From: Paenibacillus_AB hodogayensis
GTDB lineage: Bacteria > Bacillota > Bacilli > Paenibacillales > NBRC-103111
Assembly: GCF_039536325.1 (NCBI RefSeq)
Contig: NZ_BAAAYO010000011.1
Span: forward strand, 1 to 64,000
Direction: 5' to 3'
Length of the DNA: 64,000 bases
The notes under the pieces were generated by a model that did not search any database, was not told the DNA's origin, and was given only the letters and a program-made list of their open reading frames with translations. Within the stretch, counting starts at the first letter, position 1, and every line of letters starts with the position of its first letter. A program made the position numbers and the translations under genes. Shown piece by piece: positions 31,378 to 40,454 of this stretch.

Positions 31378-32973
31378 TCAAGGTCTGACCTCTCCCGGCG
31401 TCACGCCCCAATATTTACGAAATACGCGGGTAAAATAGCTGCCGTCATGATAACCGACCATCGCCGCCGCCTCGCTGATCTTCGCCCCGTCCAGCAAAGC
31501 CGATTTGGCCCGCTCCATCTTGCGCTCGATGACGTAGGCGGAGAACGATTTGCCCGTCTCCTGCTTAAACAGGCGGCTCAAGTAGGAGGAATTGACGTAC
31601 AGCCGATCGGCCACCTGATGAAGCGAAATTTCCTGGTCCATCTCTTCTTCCACGATGCCGAGCAACTGCTTGACGATCTGATGGCTGACGGACATGCGCT
31701 GCTTCTGCACGTAGACGGCAGACCGCCTCACTACGCGGATCAGCATCGCGTGAATATGCTCCTTGTGCCCGAGCGCCTGCGGGTTGAGGAAATGCGCGAA
31801 GTCGTCGCCGGCCAGCTCCTTGAACGGCCATCCTTGCTTCTGCATGATGCGGATCAGCAGAGCGCCGAAGAACATCACATTCTCCTGCACGTCGTCCACC
31901 GACTCGGCCGCCATAATGCCGCTAAGTGCCCATAACTGCTCCAGCGTTTCCGCCGCCTTCGCCTCATCGCCCGTCTGCAGGGCGATCTCCAACGCTTTCT
32001 CCAGATTGGGCTCGGCGGGGAGAAGCGGTCGGTTGCCCGGTTCCTCACGGAACGGAATGGCGATATTGCCGCCGTAGACGATCCGGTTTTGCAGCGCGCG
32101 GAGCGCCTGCCGGTACAGCTCGGGCACTTCCTCCCGGTTGCCGGTCGTCCGGCAGATGCCGCCGCTTGCGGTCAGCTTCAGACACTCCTTAACCGTCGAT
32201 AGAAGCCGGGCGACGTCGGTATTAACCTGAAGCATGACGGCATCCGCATTATGCCCTTCCGGAGCCTTAAAAATAAGCGCTGTAGGTCCTCCCGGATCGG
32301 AACAGACGAAGCAGTCCGGCAGCGTCTCCTTGGCGATGCCGCTCAGTGCGAATTGCAGCACGGGCATGTCCTGCTGCGTAAATCGCGTCTCCTCCTCCGG
32401 CACCGGGTCCATGTCGACCGTGACGACGGCGTAGCGGGCATCACGCTCCAGCTCGAGCTGTACGTCTTGGCTGCGGCGGGTGATTTCCCATTCCACGAAC
32501 TTGCCGTTCAACCAATTGACGAAGAAGCTGTTTTGCAGGCTGGGCAAATTGTGGCGCCACTTCTCCTGCAGCACGTCTTGGCTATGCTTCAGCTCCAATT
32601 CCCGGCGCAGCTGCTCCGCCGCCTGCAGCACGGCCTCCACGATCTCTTCGTCGCCTGCCGGCTTCAGCAAATATTTGGACACCCCGAATTCGAGCGCCTT
32701 CTGGGCATAAGCGAAATTGTCGTGTCCGCTTAAGATGATGGTCTTGGTCATTGCTCCCTGCTCCCGCACCTTGCGCGCGACGGTAAGCCCGTCGACGCCG
32801 GGGATCTGAATATCGAGCAGCAGCAGGTCGGGCTTCTTGCGCTCGATCAGCTCCAGAGCGTCAAGCCCGTCATGGGCGATGCCTACGATCTCGATGCCGT
32901 GCTGCTCCCAGGGTAGATTATTGACCAAGCTGTTGCACAGCCGGACTTCGTCTTCCACGATAAGCAAATTCAT
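31378..32973 (-). CDS. AraC-type response regulator (YesN-like)
   Basis: A 531-residue response regulator. The receiver domain (1-120) has the acidic pocket E7/D8 and phospho-acceptor Asp54 in LLLLDIQIPGVDGL, plus the conserved Lys in YLLKPAG. A long middle region (about 150-420) has no recognised domain. The last 100 residues form an AraC DNA-binding domain (ISLHQVADRLYVNSSYLSRL and ISEAAAMVGYHDGSYFTRVF). The ATG overlaps the kinase stop codon as ATGA, so the pair is translationally coupled. It most likely controls importer 2 and the neighbouring binding protein. Confidence 0.93.
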   Translation of the reverse strand: MNLLIVEDEVRLCNSLVNNLPWEQHGIEIVGIAHDGLDALELIERKKPDLLLLDIQIPGVDGLTVARKVREQGAMTKTIILSGHDNFAYAQKALEFGVSKYLLKPAGDEEIVEAVLQAAEQLRRELELKHSQDVLQEKWRHNLPSLQNSFFVNWLNGKFVEWEITRRSQDVQLELERDARYAVVTVDMDPVPEEETRFTQQDMPVLQFALSGIAKETLPDCFVCSDPGGPTALIFKAPEGHNADAVMLQVNTDVARLLSTVKECLKLTASGGICRTTGNREEVPELYRQALRALQNRIVYGGNIAIPFREEPGNRPLLPAEPNLEKALEIALQTGDEAKAAETLEQLWALSGIMAAESVDDVQENVMFFGALLIRIMQKQGWPFKELAGDDFAHFLNPQALGHKEHIHAMLIRVVRRSAVYVQKQRMSVSHQIVKQLLGIVEEEMDQEISLHQVADRLYVNSSYLSRLFKQETGKSFSAYVIERKMERAKSALLDGAKISEAAAMVGYHDGSYFTRVFRKYWGVTPGEVRP

Positions 32974-34832
32974 GCTGTTGGCTCCCCCCTTCCTTGTTCG
33001 GTCTCCTGCTCCTCCCTCTCCGGGGTTAGCTGGAACATTTCCTTGCACCGGTCGAGCGGCAGGCCGACCGTGATGGTCGTGCCTTCCCCATGCACGCTGT
33101 CTATTTCCAGACGAGCCCGCTTGCCGTAAACCATCCGAATGCGCGAAGCGACGTTGCGTAGCCCGTACAAATCTTTGGCATTTTCCCAAGGCGGCATGGA
33201 CAGCCCCCGCTTTTCAGGCACGAACACGCTCCCCAACTCGCCGCGGATGTAGGCCAGCCGTTCGGCCGTCATGCCGGCTCCGTTATCCATAATGGTCATG
33301 CAGAGGAACCCGTCCTCCAACTGTGTGCGAACGACCAGCTCTCCTCCGCGGTTCCGCTGCTCCAGGCCGTGCAGAATGGCGTTTTCCACGAACGGCTGCA
33401 GCAGCAGCTTCATGATCGGCACCGTCTTGCTCTCCTCCTGGATGTCGTAGGAAACGGAAAATTTGTCCAAAAACCGCAATTGCTGCACGCGCACGTAATA
33501 ATGCAAATGCGCCACCGTTTCTTCGACCGTAAACGTGTCGGTCCCTTTATTGAGGCTAAGTCGGAAAAAGCGCGACAAATTCAGCACCATCTCGCTGATT
33601 TCATCCGCCTCATAGTTTTTGGCCGCCCAATAGATCGAGTCCAGCGTATTGTACAAAAAATGCGGATTGATTTGCGTCTGCAAAAATTTCAGCTCGGTCA
33701 CCGCCAGCCGGAGCTGCTGCTCGTAGCCGTGTTCGATCAAATGCTTCTGATCGTAAATCATCTGATTGAACGCCTGGGTCAAATACCCGAGCTCGTCCTG
33801 ACGGTTATTCTCCAACCTTACGTTAAAATTGCCGCTACCCGCGCGTTTCATCCCTTGCATCAGCTTTTGTACGGGCGAGGCGATCCCGCTGTACACCGCC
33901 CATGAGATCCAGAGGGCGAGCAGCACGCTGATTCCGATGATGACGTACGTGTACAGCTGCATCTGTTCCGACTTTGCGTACACCTCGGATTGCGGCTGCA
34001 TGAGCATCAGCGACCATTTGTAATACTTGGACTTGACTTCGACGGTAAACGTGTCTTTGTCCGCCATCCGTTTGGCCAGCTTGTCGGCATCCATCTCTCC
34101 GGTGCCGGTAATCGGCTTCCGGTCGTTCGTCATCAGTACGATCTGCGCGTTGTCTGATGGAAGCAGCGAGCGGATCAGCCCGAGCAGCCGTGATTTGCTT
34201 AGCGTCACCACGAGCAGATTCGGCTGCCGGTCCATATTGTTCAAGTCCATGGCGCGCACGAGCGAAATGCCGTCTACCCCGGTCAAGGTCCCGAACGTCT
34301 GTCCGTCCGGCGTCGGCTCGTCGGGCATCGTATACATGATGCCGCTGCCTCCGAAACGGGCGAGAAGCCTCAGCCAATCATGCTGCCGGGCATCCGTGAG
34401 CCGCTTGCTTCCGGTTGCCGTCGACAAAATCATATTGGAGCGGGAGTGAAAGATCGATACCTGCGAAACCATATGGTTGATGGACGTCATATTAGACAAT
34501 TGCTTCAGCAGATCGGCGAAATTCACGACTGCCTGCGGGGTCAAATCCGATCCGGATTGCTCCAGCAGCCTCAGCACCCCGCTATCGGTAGCGATGAGCG
34601 TCGATATTTCCTCGACGTTCTGCAGCGTCAAGTCGATATAATCCATCGAAGAGGTCAGCGCGGCCTCGGTCCGTTCGGTCGTTTGCTCCAGCAGCATACG
34701 GCGGGATTGAAAGTTGGAGAACAGGCTGACCGCGACAAGCGGCAGCAAAATAAATAAAAAATATACGGTCAGCCGCAGCTGAATATTTTGTTGATACTGT
34801 TGAATCAACCAACGGAGCGGGCGTATCGTCAC
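32970..34832 (-). CDS. sensor histidine kinase (YesM-like)
   Basis: A 620-residue membrane kinase of the HisKA-7TM/LytS-related class. TM1 (about 22-42) and TM2 (about 295-315) enclose an extracytoplasmic sensor. A HAMP domain (about 316-370, GIASPVQKLMQGMKRAG) precedes the phospho-acceptor His391 in TQINPHFLYNTLDS. The ATPase domain carries FVENAILHGLE (N box) and IMDNGAGM (G1). GGAGG lies only two bases before the GTG start at 34832, so the exact start is uncertain. It is cotranscribed with the response regulator and lies 49 bases after the anchored binding protein gene, which could present the ligand to it. Confidence 0.93.
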   Translation of the reverse strand: MTIRPLRWLIQQYQQNIQLRLTVYFLFILLPLVAVSLFSNFQSRRMLLEQTTERTEAALTSSMDYIDLTLQNVEEISTLIATDSGVLRLLEQSGSDLTPQAVVNFADLLKQLSNMTSINHMVSQVSIFHSRSNMILSTATGSKRLTDARQHDWLRLLARFGGSGIMYTMPDEPTPDGQTFGTLTGVDGISLVRAMDLNNMDRQPNLLVVTLSKSRLLGLIRSLLPSDNAQIVLMTNDRKPITGTGEMDADKLAKRMADKDTFTVEVKSKYYKWSLMLMQPQSEVYAKSEQMQLYTYVIIGISVLLALWISWAVYSGIASPVQKLMQGMKRAGSGNFNVRLENNRQDELGYLTQAFNQMIYDQKHLIEHGYEQQLRLAVTELKFLQTQINPHFLYNTLDSIYWAAKNYEADEISEMVLNLSRFFRLSLNKGTDTFTVEETVAHLHYYVRVQQLRFLDKFSVSYDIQEESKTVPIMKLLLQPFVENAILHGLEQRNRGGELVVRTQLEDGFLCMTIMDNGAGMTAERLAYIRGELGSVFVPEKRGLSMPPWENAKDLYGLRNVASRIRMVYGKRARLEIDSVHGEGTTITVGLPLDRCKEMFQLTPEREEQETEQGRGEPTA

Positions 34833-34881
34833 AACCTCCGTTTCTGCTTGGAATGCGGTACGGTGCGCTACGGTGCGGCGT

Positions 34882-36399
34882 CTACGGTGCCGAAGCGTGG
34901 TACCAGTCGTTCACTTCGCGCGTAATCTCGTCCCCGCCTTCGTGTCTCCACCTCTCGACGTAATGGTCGAACTCGTCCAGCGGGTATACGCCGACTACGA
35001 TTTTCATCAAGACGTCCTTCAAACCGGAAAGCTTCATCATATATTTGCCCATAGCGGGCGTCGGCAGACCTGTAAACCGATCGGGAATAAGATTTTTCTC
35101 GATGCGCTGCAAATTGTCGTATAGGTGGAAATGTTCTCCAAGCGAATCCAGCCGCTGTTTATCCAGCTCCGGCTCCACCACGTCGACGAGTGCGCTGTAG
35201 ATGCCGCGATATTGGTGCTTGAGATGCTCGGCGAAGTCGGTAACCATCTTCCCGTTATTCATTGTCCATATCTCGTTCTCAAACCCGAGCTTCAAGTTGC
35301 TGTGGCCTTCCCCGGCAATGAAATTGAGCATACGAATGACGCTGGCGGCATTCGGACTGCCCGCCGGCACGACCTCCATCGCGCGAATCGGGGATGTGGC
35401 GTATACGCCTTTGCGGCCGTTCGGCCCTGTCGGAAATTCCAGAGGGATCCACTCCGCCTTCGGATCTCGCTGCTTGTTCAGTTCGATCGGACCGCGCGTG
35501 TCGTACCAGGTTGCGGAGAATAGCCCGACCCGGCCGGATACGATCTTCTCCTCCAGATTCCGGCTGCGGTTCAACGGGAACTCCGGATCTATCAGCCCCT
35601 CTGCGTACAGCTTGCGGAGAAAACCCAGCGCTTCCTTCGTCTCCGGCAGTGTGTTGGAGTAAACAAGCTTTCCGTCGCGCTCCAGCCACTGATCCAACTG
35701 GGTGCCGAAAGCTCCGAAGAACGGGGCGCTCCTGCCCAAATTTTCGGTCAACAACAACCCGATCGTGTTGTCCTTGCCGTCCCCGTCGGGATCGTTCAGA
35801 GCAAAGGCGCGTATGACCTCATAGTACTCGTCGAGCGTCTGCGGCGGCTTCAAGCCGAGCCGGTCCAGCCAATCTTTGCGCGCATACATCAGCTCGATGC
35901 CCTTGACCTCGTTCATGCTCGGCACGGCATAGATTCGCCCGTTGTAGGTGACCTTGTCCCAGGCTTCTTTAGGGATTTTCTTGCGCAGCTCCGGGCCGTA
36001 CTGGTCGATCAGATCCTCCAGCGCCTCAAGCTTGCCCTGCCGGGCGTAGTTGGCTACCCACACTTCGTCCACCGCATGGAGCATATCCGGCAAATTGCCG
36101 GAGGACATAATGATGCTCAGCTTCTCTTCATAGCTTTCGACCGGCGGCAAAATCACATTGATATCCAGATTCGTATTTTTCTCGATATAATCCAGATACG
36201 GATTGTCGTTCTCATTGAAGCCGGGCGGAAAAGTTGTTCCAATTCCACTAGTTACGATGGAAATTTTCACCTTTTTTGTTTCCTTCAGCCCGCCGGCACT
36301 TCCCCCCGATAGAAATAAGGCCCATATGACTGCGGCTGCGATGGCCGCAACCGCCACGATGGCCGGGGCGATGAGTCTTTTTTTGGTCATTTTCCCCAT
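34882..36399 (-). CDS. membrane-anchored extracellular solute-binding protein
   Basis: A 505-residue protein of the same solute-binding family as the three lipoproteins (LSIIMSSGNLPDMLHAVDE, LPETKEALGFLRKLYAEGLID, VGVYPLDEFDHYVERW). Unlike them it has no lipobox cysteine. The basic N-terminus MGKMTKKR and a hydrophobic helix (about 9-31, ending WALFLSGGSAGG) look like an uncleaved signal anchor. It is first in the operon with the histidine kinase and response regulator, so a role as sensor accessory protein rather than importer subunit is plausible. ATG 36399 has AAGGA eight bases upstream; the ORF opens at 36570. Confidence 0.85.
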   Translation of the reverse strand: MGKMTKKRLIAPAIVAVAAIAAAVIWALFLSGGSAGGLKETKKVKISIVTSGIGTTFPPGFNENDNPYLDYIEKNTNLDINVILPPVESYEEKLSIIMSSGNLPDMLHAVDEVWVANYARQGKLEALEDLIDQYGPELRKKIPKEAWDKVTYNGRIYAVPSMNEVKGIELMYARKDWLDRLGLKPPQTLDEYYEVIRAFALNDPDGDGKDNTIGLLLTENLGRSAPFFGAFGTQLDQWLERDGKLVYSNTLPETKEALGFLRKLYAEGLIDPEFPLNRSRNLEEKIVSGRVGLFSATWYDTRGPIELNKQRDPKAEWIPLEFPTGPNGRKGVYATSPIRAMEVVPAGSPNAASVIRMLNFIAGEGHSNLKLGFENEIWTMNNGKMVTDFAEHLKHQYRGIYSALVDVVEPELDKQRLDSLGEHFHLYDNLQRIEKNLIPDRFTGLPTPAMGKYMMKLSGLKDVLMKIVVGVYPLDEFDHYVERWRHEGGDEITREVNDWYHASAP

Positions 36400-36461
36400 C
36401 CGCGTCTTCCTTTCCGTCCGCCCGATGAGCCGGCGCGGACTTACGCGATACCCCCTGGAGT

Positions 36462-36475
36462 AGCAAACGCTTACA
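36462..36475 (-). promoter_or_regulatory. perfect cre (CcpA) site
   Basis: On the minus strand TGTAAGCGTTTGCT (36475-36462) agrees with all 14 positions of the cre consensus TGWAARCGYTWNCW. It lies about 60 bases before the anchored binding protein gene, downstream of TTGCAG (a -35 candidate, 36492-36487), and overlaps the likely -10 region. CcpA repression of the whole sensor operon is inferred. Confidence 0.72.
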
Positions 36476-36621
36476 GATCCTGCTGCAAATATTTTATCAT
36501 CCCGCGCGCAAAAAAGATACTTGCCTTCCTCTCCGCGGCCGGGCAGCCGACTCCGGCAAAACATTCGCAAAACTGGTATAATAAAAAAAGATTGTACACT
36601 TTAACACAGTTAAACTTTCTG

Positions 36622-36627
36622 TATAAT
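36622..36627 (+). promoter_or_regulatory. -10 box of the yqkE promoter
   Basis: A perfect TATAAT lies 28 bases before the TTG start of yqkE, preceded by a TTTAAC-ACA-GTTAAA dyad that could be an operator or chance AT-rich sequence. Confidence 0.5.
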
Positions 36628-36654
36628 TGGAAAAACAAAACGAGGTGAACCCTT

Positions 36655-36912
36655 TTGGCTAAATCGAGAAGACCCGTACCTCCGGCTGCCGCTTCCGCCG
36701 ACAAGCCGGCTACGCTGAAAGATTTGCTCAACCCCGCCATTGTGGAAAAACTGAAGGCGACCGGCGACGAGCTGAAGGCCATCGAGGAGAAGCGCAAAGA
36801 GGATATTCGCAAGCGCGAGGAAGAAGCGCGCAAGGCCGAGCAGAAGAGGCTGGACAACGACTTCGGACATTTACTGGAGAAAAGCGGCATGGACTGGCGC
36901 AAGTTCAAATGA
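36655..36912 (+). CDS. yqkE: YqkE family protein (DUF3886)
   Basis: An 85-residue highly charged protein. The pattern TLKDLLNPAIVEKLKATGDELK, a coiled-coil stretch rich in E, K and R, and the ending KRLDNDFGHLLEKSGMDWRKFK match the YqkE/DUF3886 family of Bacilli, whose function is unknown. It begins with TTG, preceded by GAGGTGA nine bases upstream. It is monocistronic: a TATAAT box lies before it and a terminator after it. Confidence 0.88.
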   Translation: MAKSRRPVPPAAASADKPATLKDLLNPAIVEKLKATGDELKAIEEKRKEDIRKREEEARKAEQKRLDNDFGHLLEKSGMDWRKFK

Positions 36913-36981
36913 CAGAGCCGGTACCGCGCTGATCACTCGCTTCCTAATATAGGCGTTTAGCGTTGACCTTGCATCGGTTGG

Positions 36982-37012
36982 AAAATGCCGTTCGTTTCGT
37001 GCGGCATTTTTT
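36982..37012 (+). terminator. terminator of yqkE
   Basis: AAAATGCCG and CGGCATTTT form a 9-bp stem with an 11-nt loop, and the T run extends to 37012. Confidence 0.8.
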
Positions 37013-37020
37013 GCCATGCG

Positions 37021-37871
37021 CACACAAATTCTCAAACCGTCAAGCATTTGAGCGGAGAAACGACGATCGTCGGCGTACCGCATAAGATCGCCGTGCTGGA
37101 TTACCGGCTGGCCGATTCGCTGCTGGCGCTTGGCACTCCCCCTTACGCCATGACTACATATCTTGGAGACAAAAAACTGCCCTACATCGACGGGAAGCCA
37201 TTGGACTCCGCGGTACCTCTCGGAGATACCCCAACCTGGAGGCGCTGCTGCAGTCGGGACCGGACTTGATTATCGCCCGTCGGTCCGAAGAGAAAATATA
37301 CGACCAGCTCAGCAAAATCGCGCCGACCGTCATCATGGACATTCTCCCCGATTGGCGGGCCGGCCTGCGCGAGCTAGGCTCGATTTTGCAGCGGGAAAAC
37401 GAAGCCGACCGCTGGCTTGCCGACTACGACAAGAAAACGGCCAAAGCGCGCGAAGAGATCGCGCGTACGGTAAAGCCCGGCGAGACGTTCCTGTACTTGC
37501 GCATCATGCCAAAGGAAATCCGCGTGCATGGTACCCAGGAACTGTTCGGCGCGACGCTGTTCCAGGACCTCAAGCTGACGCCGGTAACCGGATTGGATAA
37601 AGTAAAGCGGATCGAACCGATCTCGCTGGAGATGCTGCCCCAGTACGACGCCGATCACATCTTCGTGCAAGTGGGCTCACCGGTGGCCGGCGGGGACAAG
37701 GAAGCCGAGAAAAACTTGGCTGTCATCGCGGAAACGTCCATTTGGAAAGGGCTAAAAGCGGTCAAAAACAACCGGGTCTATACGATGCCGCACTGGATAA
37801 TCAGCGATTACCCGTTCATTAAAAGCAAATCCGTCGATCTGGTCGTGGTGAAGCTAAAAAGAAAGCCTTAG
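37021..37871 (+). pseudogene. broken iron-siderophore ABC transporter substrate-binding protein
   Basis: Two adjacent frames together read as a periplasmic-binding protein of the FecB/FhuD type. The first (to about 37230) gives ETTIVGVPHKIAVLDYRLA and ALGTPPYAMTTYLGD; the second gives PNLEALLQSGPDLIIAR and, at the end, LKAVKNNRVYTMPHWII. Loss of one C in the ACCCC run near 37230-37240 would explain the frame change. The usual signal peptide, lipobox and first 40 or so residues are missing, and the homology starts directly after the yqkE terminator. Both defects point to a decayed gene rather than a single sequencing error. No permease or ATPase partner is adjacent. Confidence 0.82.
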
Positions 37872-37907
37872 CTTTTGTCGAAAAATCACACGTCCCATTA
37901 TCACCAA

Positions 37908-37938
37908 AGCCCGGCGAAATTCTCGCCGGGCTCTGCCT
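37908..37938. terminator. bidirectional terminator
   Basis: AGCCCGGCGA and TCGCCGGGCT form a 10-bp stem with a 5-nt loop between the pseudogene and the convergent importer 3 lipoprotein gene. CTGCCTTTTCCTT follows on the plus strand; on the minus strand only TTTGG follows. Confidence 0.72.
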
Positions 37939-37965
37939 TTTCCTTCTCCGCAGCATTCGCCGCGC

Positions 37966-39510
37966 TTATTTCAGACTTGTTTTTGCCGCACGCTCGAAAG
38001 CGATTTTGTACGTATCCATGACTTTTTGCAGACCCAGCTTCTTCGCTTCGTCGATATATTTGTCCCAATCGTTCAAGCTTCTTTCGCCGAGAATGAACTT
38101 GGTGATGTTTTCCTCCCGGTGCTTGTCGATGGCCAGCCCCGTCGTGGAGATCACTTCTTGCTCCTTCTCGTTGAAGCTCGCTCTCGGACGGAACACGTCG
38201 TCGTATTTCCGCGCTTCCGGATAGGCGGCCTGCAGCTCCGGCGACGCAAGCGACAAGTGAGCGTCGAAGTCGATCCACGTATACACGCCGTTTGTCGCGA
38301 GACCCGTCTTTTTACGCATATCGGAAACGTCGATGAATTTATCCTTGATGATCTGCTTCTTGCCATTGACGACCGTATACGTCTCGCCTTCCTTGCCCCA
38401 GCTGGCGATATTGCGGCCTTCATCAGAGTAGTAGAAGTCGATATATTTCATGACGTTTTTAATATTTTTGGATTTGGACGAGACCGTCAAGCCGGATTCG
38501 ACGAATTGCGTGTACGCATTCAATTGCTTGCCCCCGGGCAGACCCGCAGGCGGAGCCATGAAAGCCATGTTGAATTTCGGATTGTCTTTGCGCAGCGCCA
38601 GATTGAAGAAGTCGATCCGGCTGATGTAGTCGAACGTGATGAAGCCGCGGTTGGTGGACATAATATCCTGCCATTGCTTCGTATCGATCGTCAGCCAATC
38701 CGGCGGAATGAGCCCTTCTTTGTAAAACTTGTTCAAGTATTCGATAGCTTTTTTATAATTGTCGCTGATCGGCCCGTACTTCAGCTCGTTGTTCTCGTAG
38801 TAATAGCCTTGATGGGTGGAGAAATTGGCCGACAAGTTCAACAACATGCCGAGCGAAGGACCATTGCGGAAAGCGAGCGGATAGCTGTTAGGGTACAGCT
38901 CCTTGAGCTTTTTCAGAACCGTGTACAGCTCGTCGTACGTTTTGGGCGGCGTTAAGCCTTTATCCTTAAACACGTCTTCTCGGTACAGCCAGATCATGCG
39001 GTTTGTCTCGCCGAACCCTTCGTTCGGGAATTTGTACATTTTACCGTCGGCTGCAATCGCCGATTTAGAGATTTCCGGATATTTCTCCATCCACTTCTTA
39101 AAGTTCGGCATATCGTTTATATAGTCGAGAATGTTGACCAAAGCGCCCTGCTGACCGAATTTGTTGGCCACCTGATCACTGAGCATGAACATCATGTCCG
39201 GCATATTGCCGGATGCGATAGCGAGGTTGACCGCTTCGTCCAGCTTACCGGACGGTACCTGCATATCGATCGTGACCCCGGTTTTCTCCTCAAGGAGCTT
39301 CCAGATGAGCCAATCCTTATTGTACGGCCAGCTAGCATGTGATTCCGTCAACATAGAGAACGTTTGTTTCACCGGTGCGGCCGGTGTTCCGGACGCGCCT
39401 GTCCCGGGCGTTCCGGAGCTGCCGGAAGGCGCCTTGGTGCCTGACGAACACCCCGCGACCATAGCTAGCGACAACCCGAGAGTCGTAAAGAGTGACAGCC
39501 CTTTTCTCAT
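37966..39510 (-). CDS. extracellular sugar-binding lipoprotein, importer 3
   Basis: A 514-residue lipoprotein. The lipobox is VAGC with Cys21, followed by a Ser/Gly/Thr-rich linker (GTKAPSGSSGTPGTGAS). The core has LAIASGNMPDMMFMLS and a C-terminal GERSLNDWDKYIDEAKKLG block like that of the other two lipoproteins. ATG 39510 lies eight bases after GAGGAG; the ATG two codons earlier is too close. It is the last gene of importer 3 and ends before a bidirectional terminator. Confidence 0.93.
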   Translation of the reverse strand: MRKGLSLFTTLGLSLAMVAGCSSGTKAPSGSSGTPGTGASGTPAAPVKQTFSMLTESHASWPYNKDWLIWKLLEEKTGVTIDMQVPSGKLDEAVNLAIASGNMPDMMFMLSDQVANKFGQQGALVNILDYINDMPNFKKWMEKYPEISKSAIAADGKMYKFPNEGFGETNRMIWLYREDVFKDKGLTPPKTYDELYTVLKKLKELYPNSYPLAFRNGPSLGMLLNLSANFSTHQGYYYENNELKYGPISDNYKKAIEYLNKFYKEGLIPPDWLTIDTKQWQDIMSTNRGFITFDYISRIDFFNLALRKDNPKFNMAFMAPPAGLPGGKQLNAYTQFVESGLTVSSKSKNIKNVMKYIDFYYSDEGRNIASWGKEGETYTVVNGKKQIIKDKFIDVSDMRKKTGLATNGVYTWIDFDAHLSLASPELQAAYPEARKYDDVFRPRASFNEKEQEVISTTGLAIDKHREENITKFILGERSLNDWDKYIDEAKKLGLQKVMDTYKIAFERAAKTSLK

Positions 39511-39568
39511 GTTCATCTCTCCTCTTGTTCATTATAACCCATTGTTCACTTGCCGAGGCCTCTATCGT

Positions 39569-40435
39569 TCAGCCCTTCACCGCACCGATCATGGCTCCTT
39601 TAACGAAATGCTTCTGGAGCATCGGATACAGCAAGAGAATGGGTAACGTGGATACGATAATGGTCGCGAACTTCAGCGACTCTTCTACGATCAGACTGTC
39701 TCCCCCGACGCTGGTCACGTCCCCGGAATTCACCTGACCGGCGAGCACGATGTTGCGCAGGATGACCTGGAGCGGGAACAAGTCGGGATTGCGCAAATAC
39801 AGTAGCGGATAATAAAAGTTGTTCCATAAAGCTACGGCATAGAATAGCCCGATGGTGGCAAATACCGCCTTGGACAGCGGAGCGACAATCCGGAAGAAGA
39901 TGCCCAGATCCGTCAAGCCGTCCATCTTGCCCGATTCCTCAACCTCCACGGGAATGCCCCAGAAAAACGTCCGCATAATAAGCAGGTTCCAGGTGCTGAC
40001 CGCTCCGGGAAGCACCATGGCCCAAACCGTGTCCATCAGTCCCATGCTTTTGACGACGAGAAAGGTCGGAATCATGCCTCCGCTAAAAAACATCGTGAAG
40101 ATCACCATCAAGGTAAACCCTTTATGAAACATCATTTCTTTTTTGGACAACGCGTACGCGCCGAGCGAAGTGACAAGAAGGGCGATGGCCGTGCCGAGCG
40201 TTACATAAATAATGGTGTTCATATAGCCGGTCGCGATGCGCGGATCTTTCAGCACTAGTTTGTACATATCCAGATTCCAGCCCTTCGGCCAGATCGAGAT
40301 TTCACCCTTCATGACGTAGATGTCTTTGCTGAGCGAAACGGCCAGCATGTGAAGGAACGGGTACAACGTTGCGACAACGACTAACAGCAAGATGATCACA
40401 TTAACGATGGAAAACAGGCTGAACCGTTTTTTCAT
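39569..40435 (-). CDS. carbohydrate ABC transporter permease (LplC/YtcP type), importer 3
   Basis: A 288-residue CUT1 permease with six predicted helices. Its EAA loop is altered (VEESGKMDGLTDLGIFFR) compared with ESAKIDGA in importers 1 and 2, so its ATPase contact may differ slightly. The ending LQKHFVKGAMIGAVKG is typical. It lies 19 bases after the partner permease gene. Confidence 0.93.
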   Translation of the reverse strand: MKKRFSLFSIVNVIILLLVVVATLYPFLHMLAVSLSKDIYVMKGEISIWPKGWNLDMYKLVLKDPRIATGYMNTIIYVTLGTAIALLVTSLGAYALSKKEMMFHKGFTLMVIFTMFFSGGMIPTFLVVKSMGLMDTVWAMVLPGAVSTWNLLIMRTFFWGIPVEVEESGKMDGLTDLGIFFRIVAPLSKAVFATIGLFYAVALWNNFYYPLLYLRNPDLFPLQVILRNIVLAGQVNSGDVTSVGGDSLIVEESLKFATIIVSTLPILLLYPMLQKHFVKGAMIGAVKG

Positions 40436-40454
40436 GGAATCGCGCTCCCCCCTT

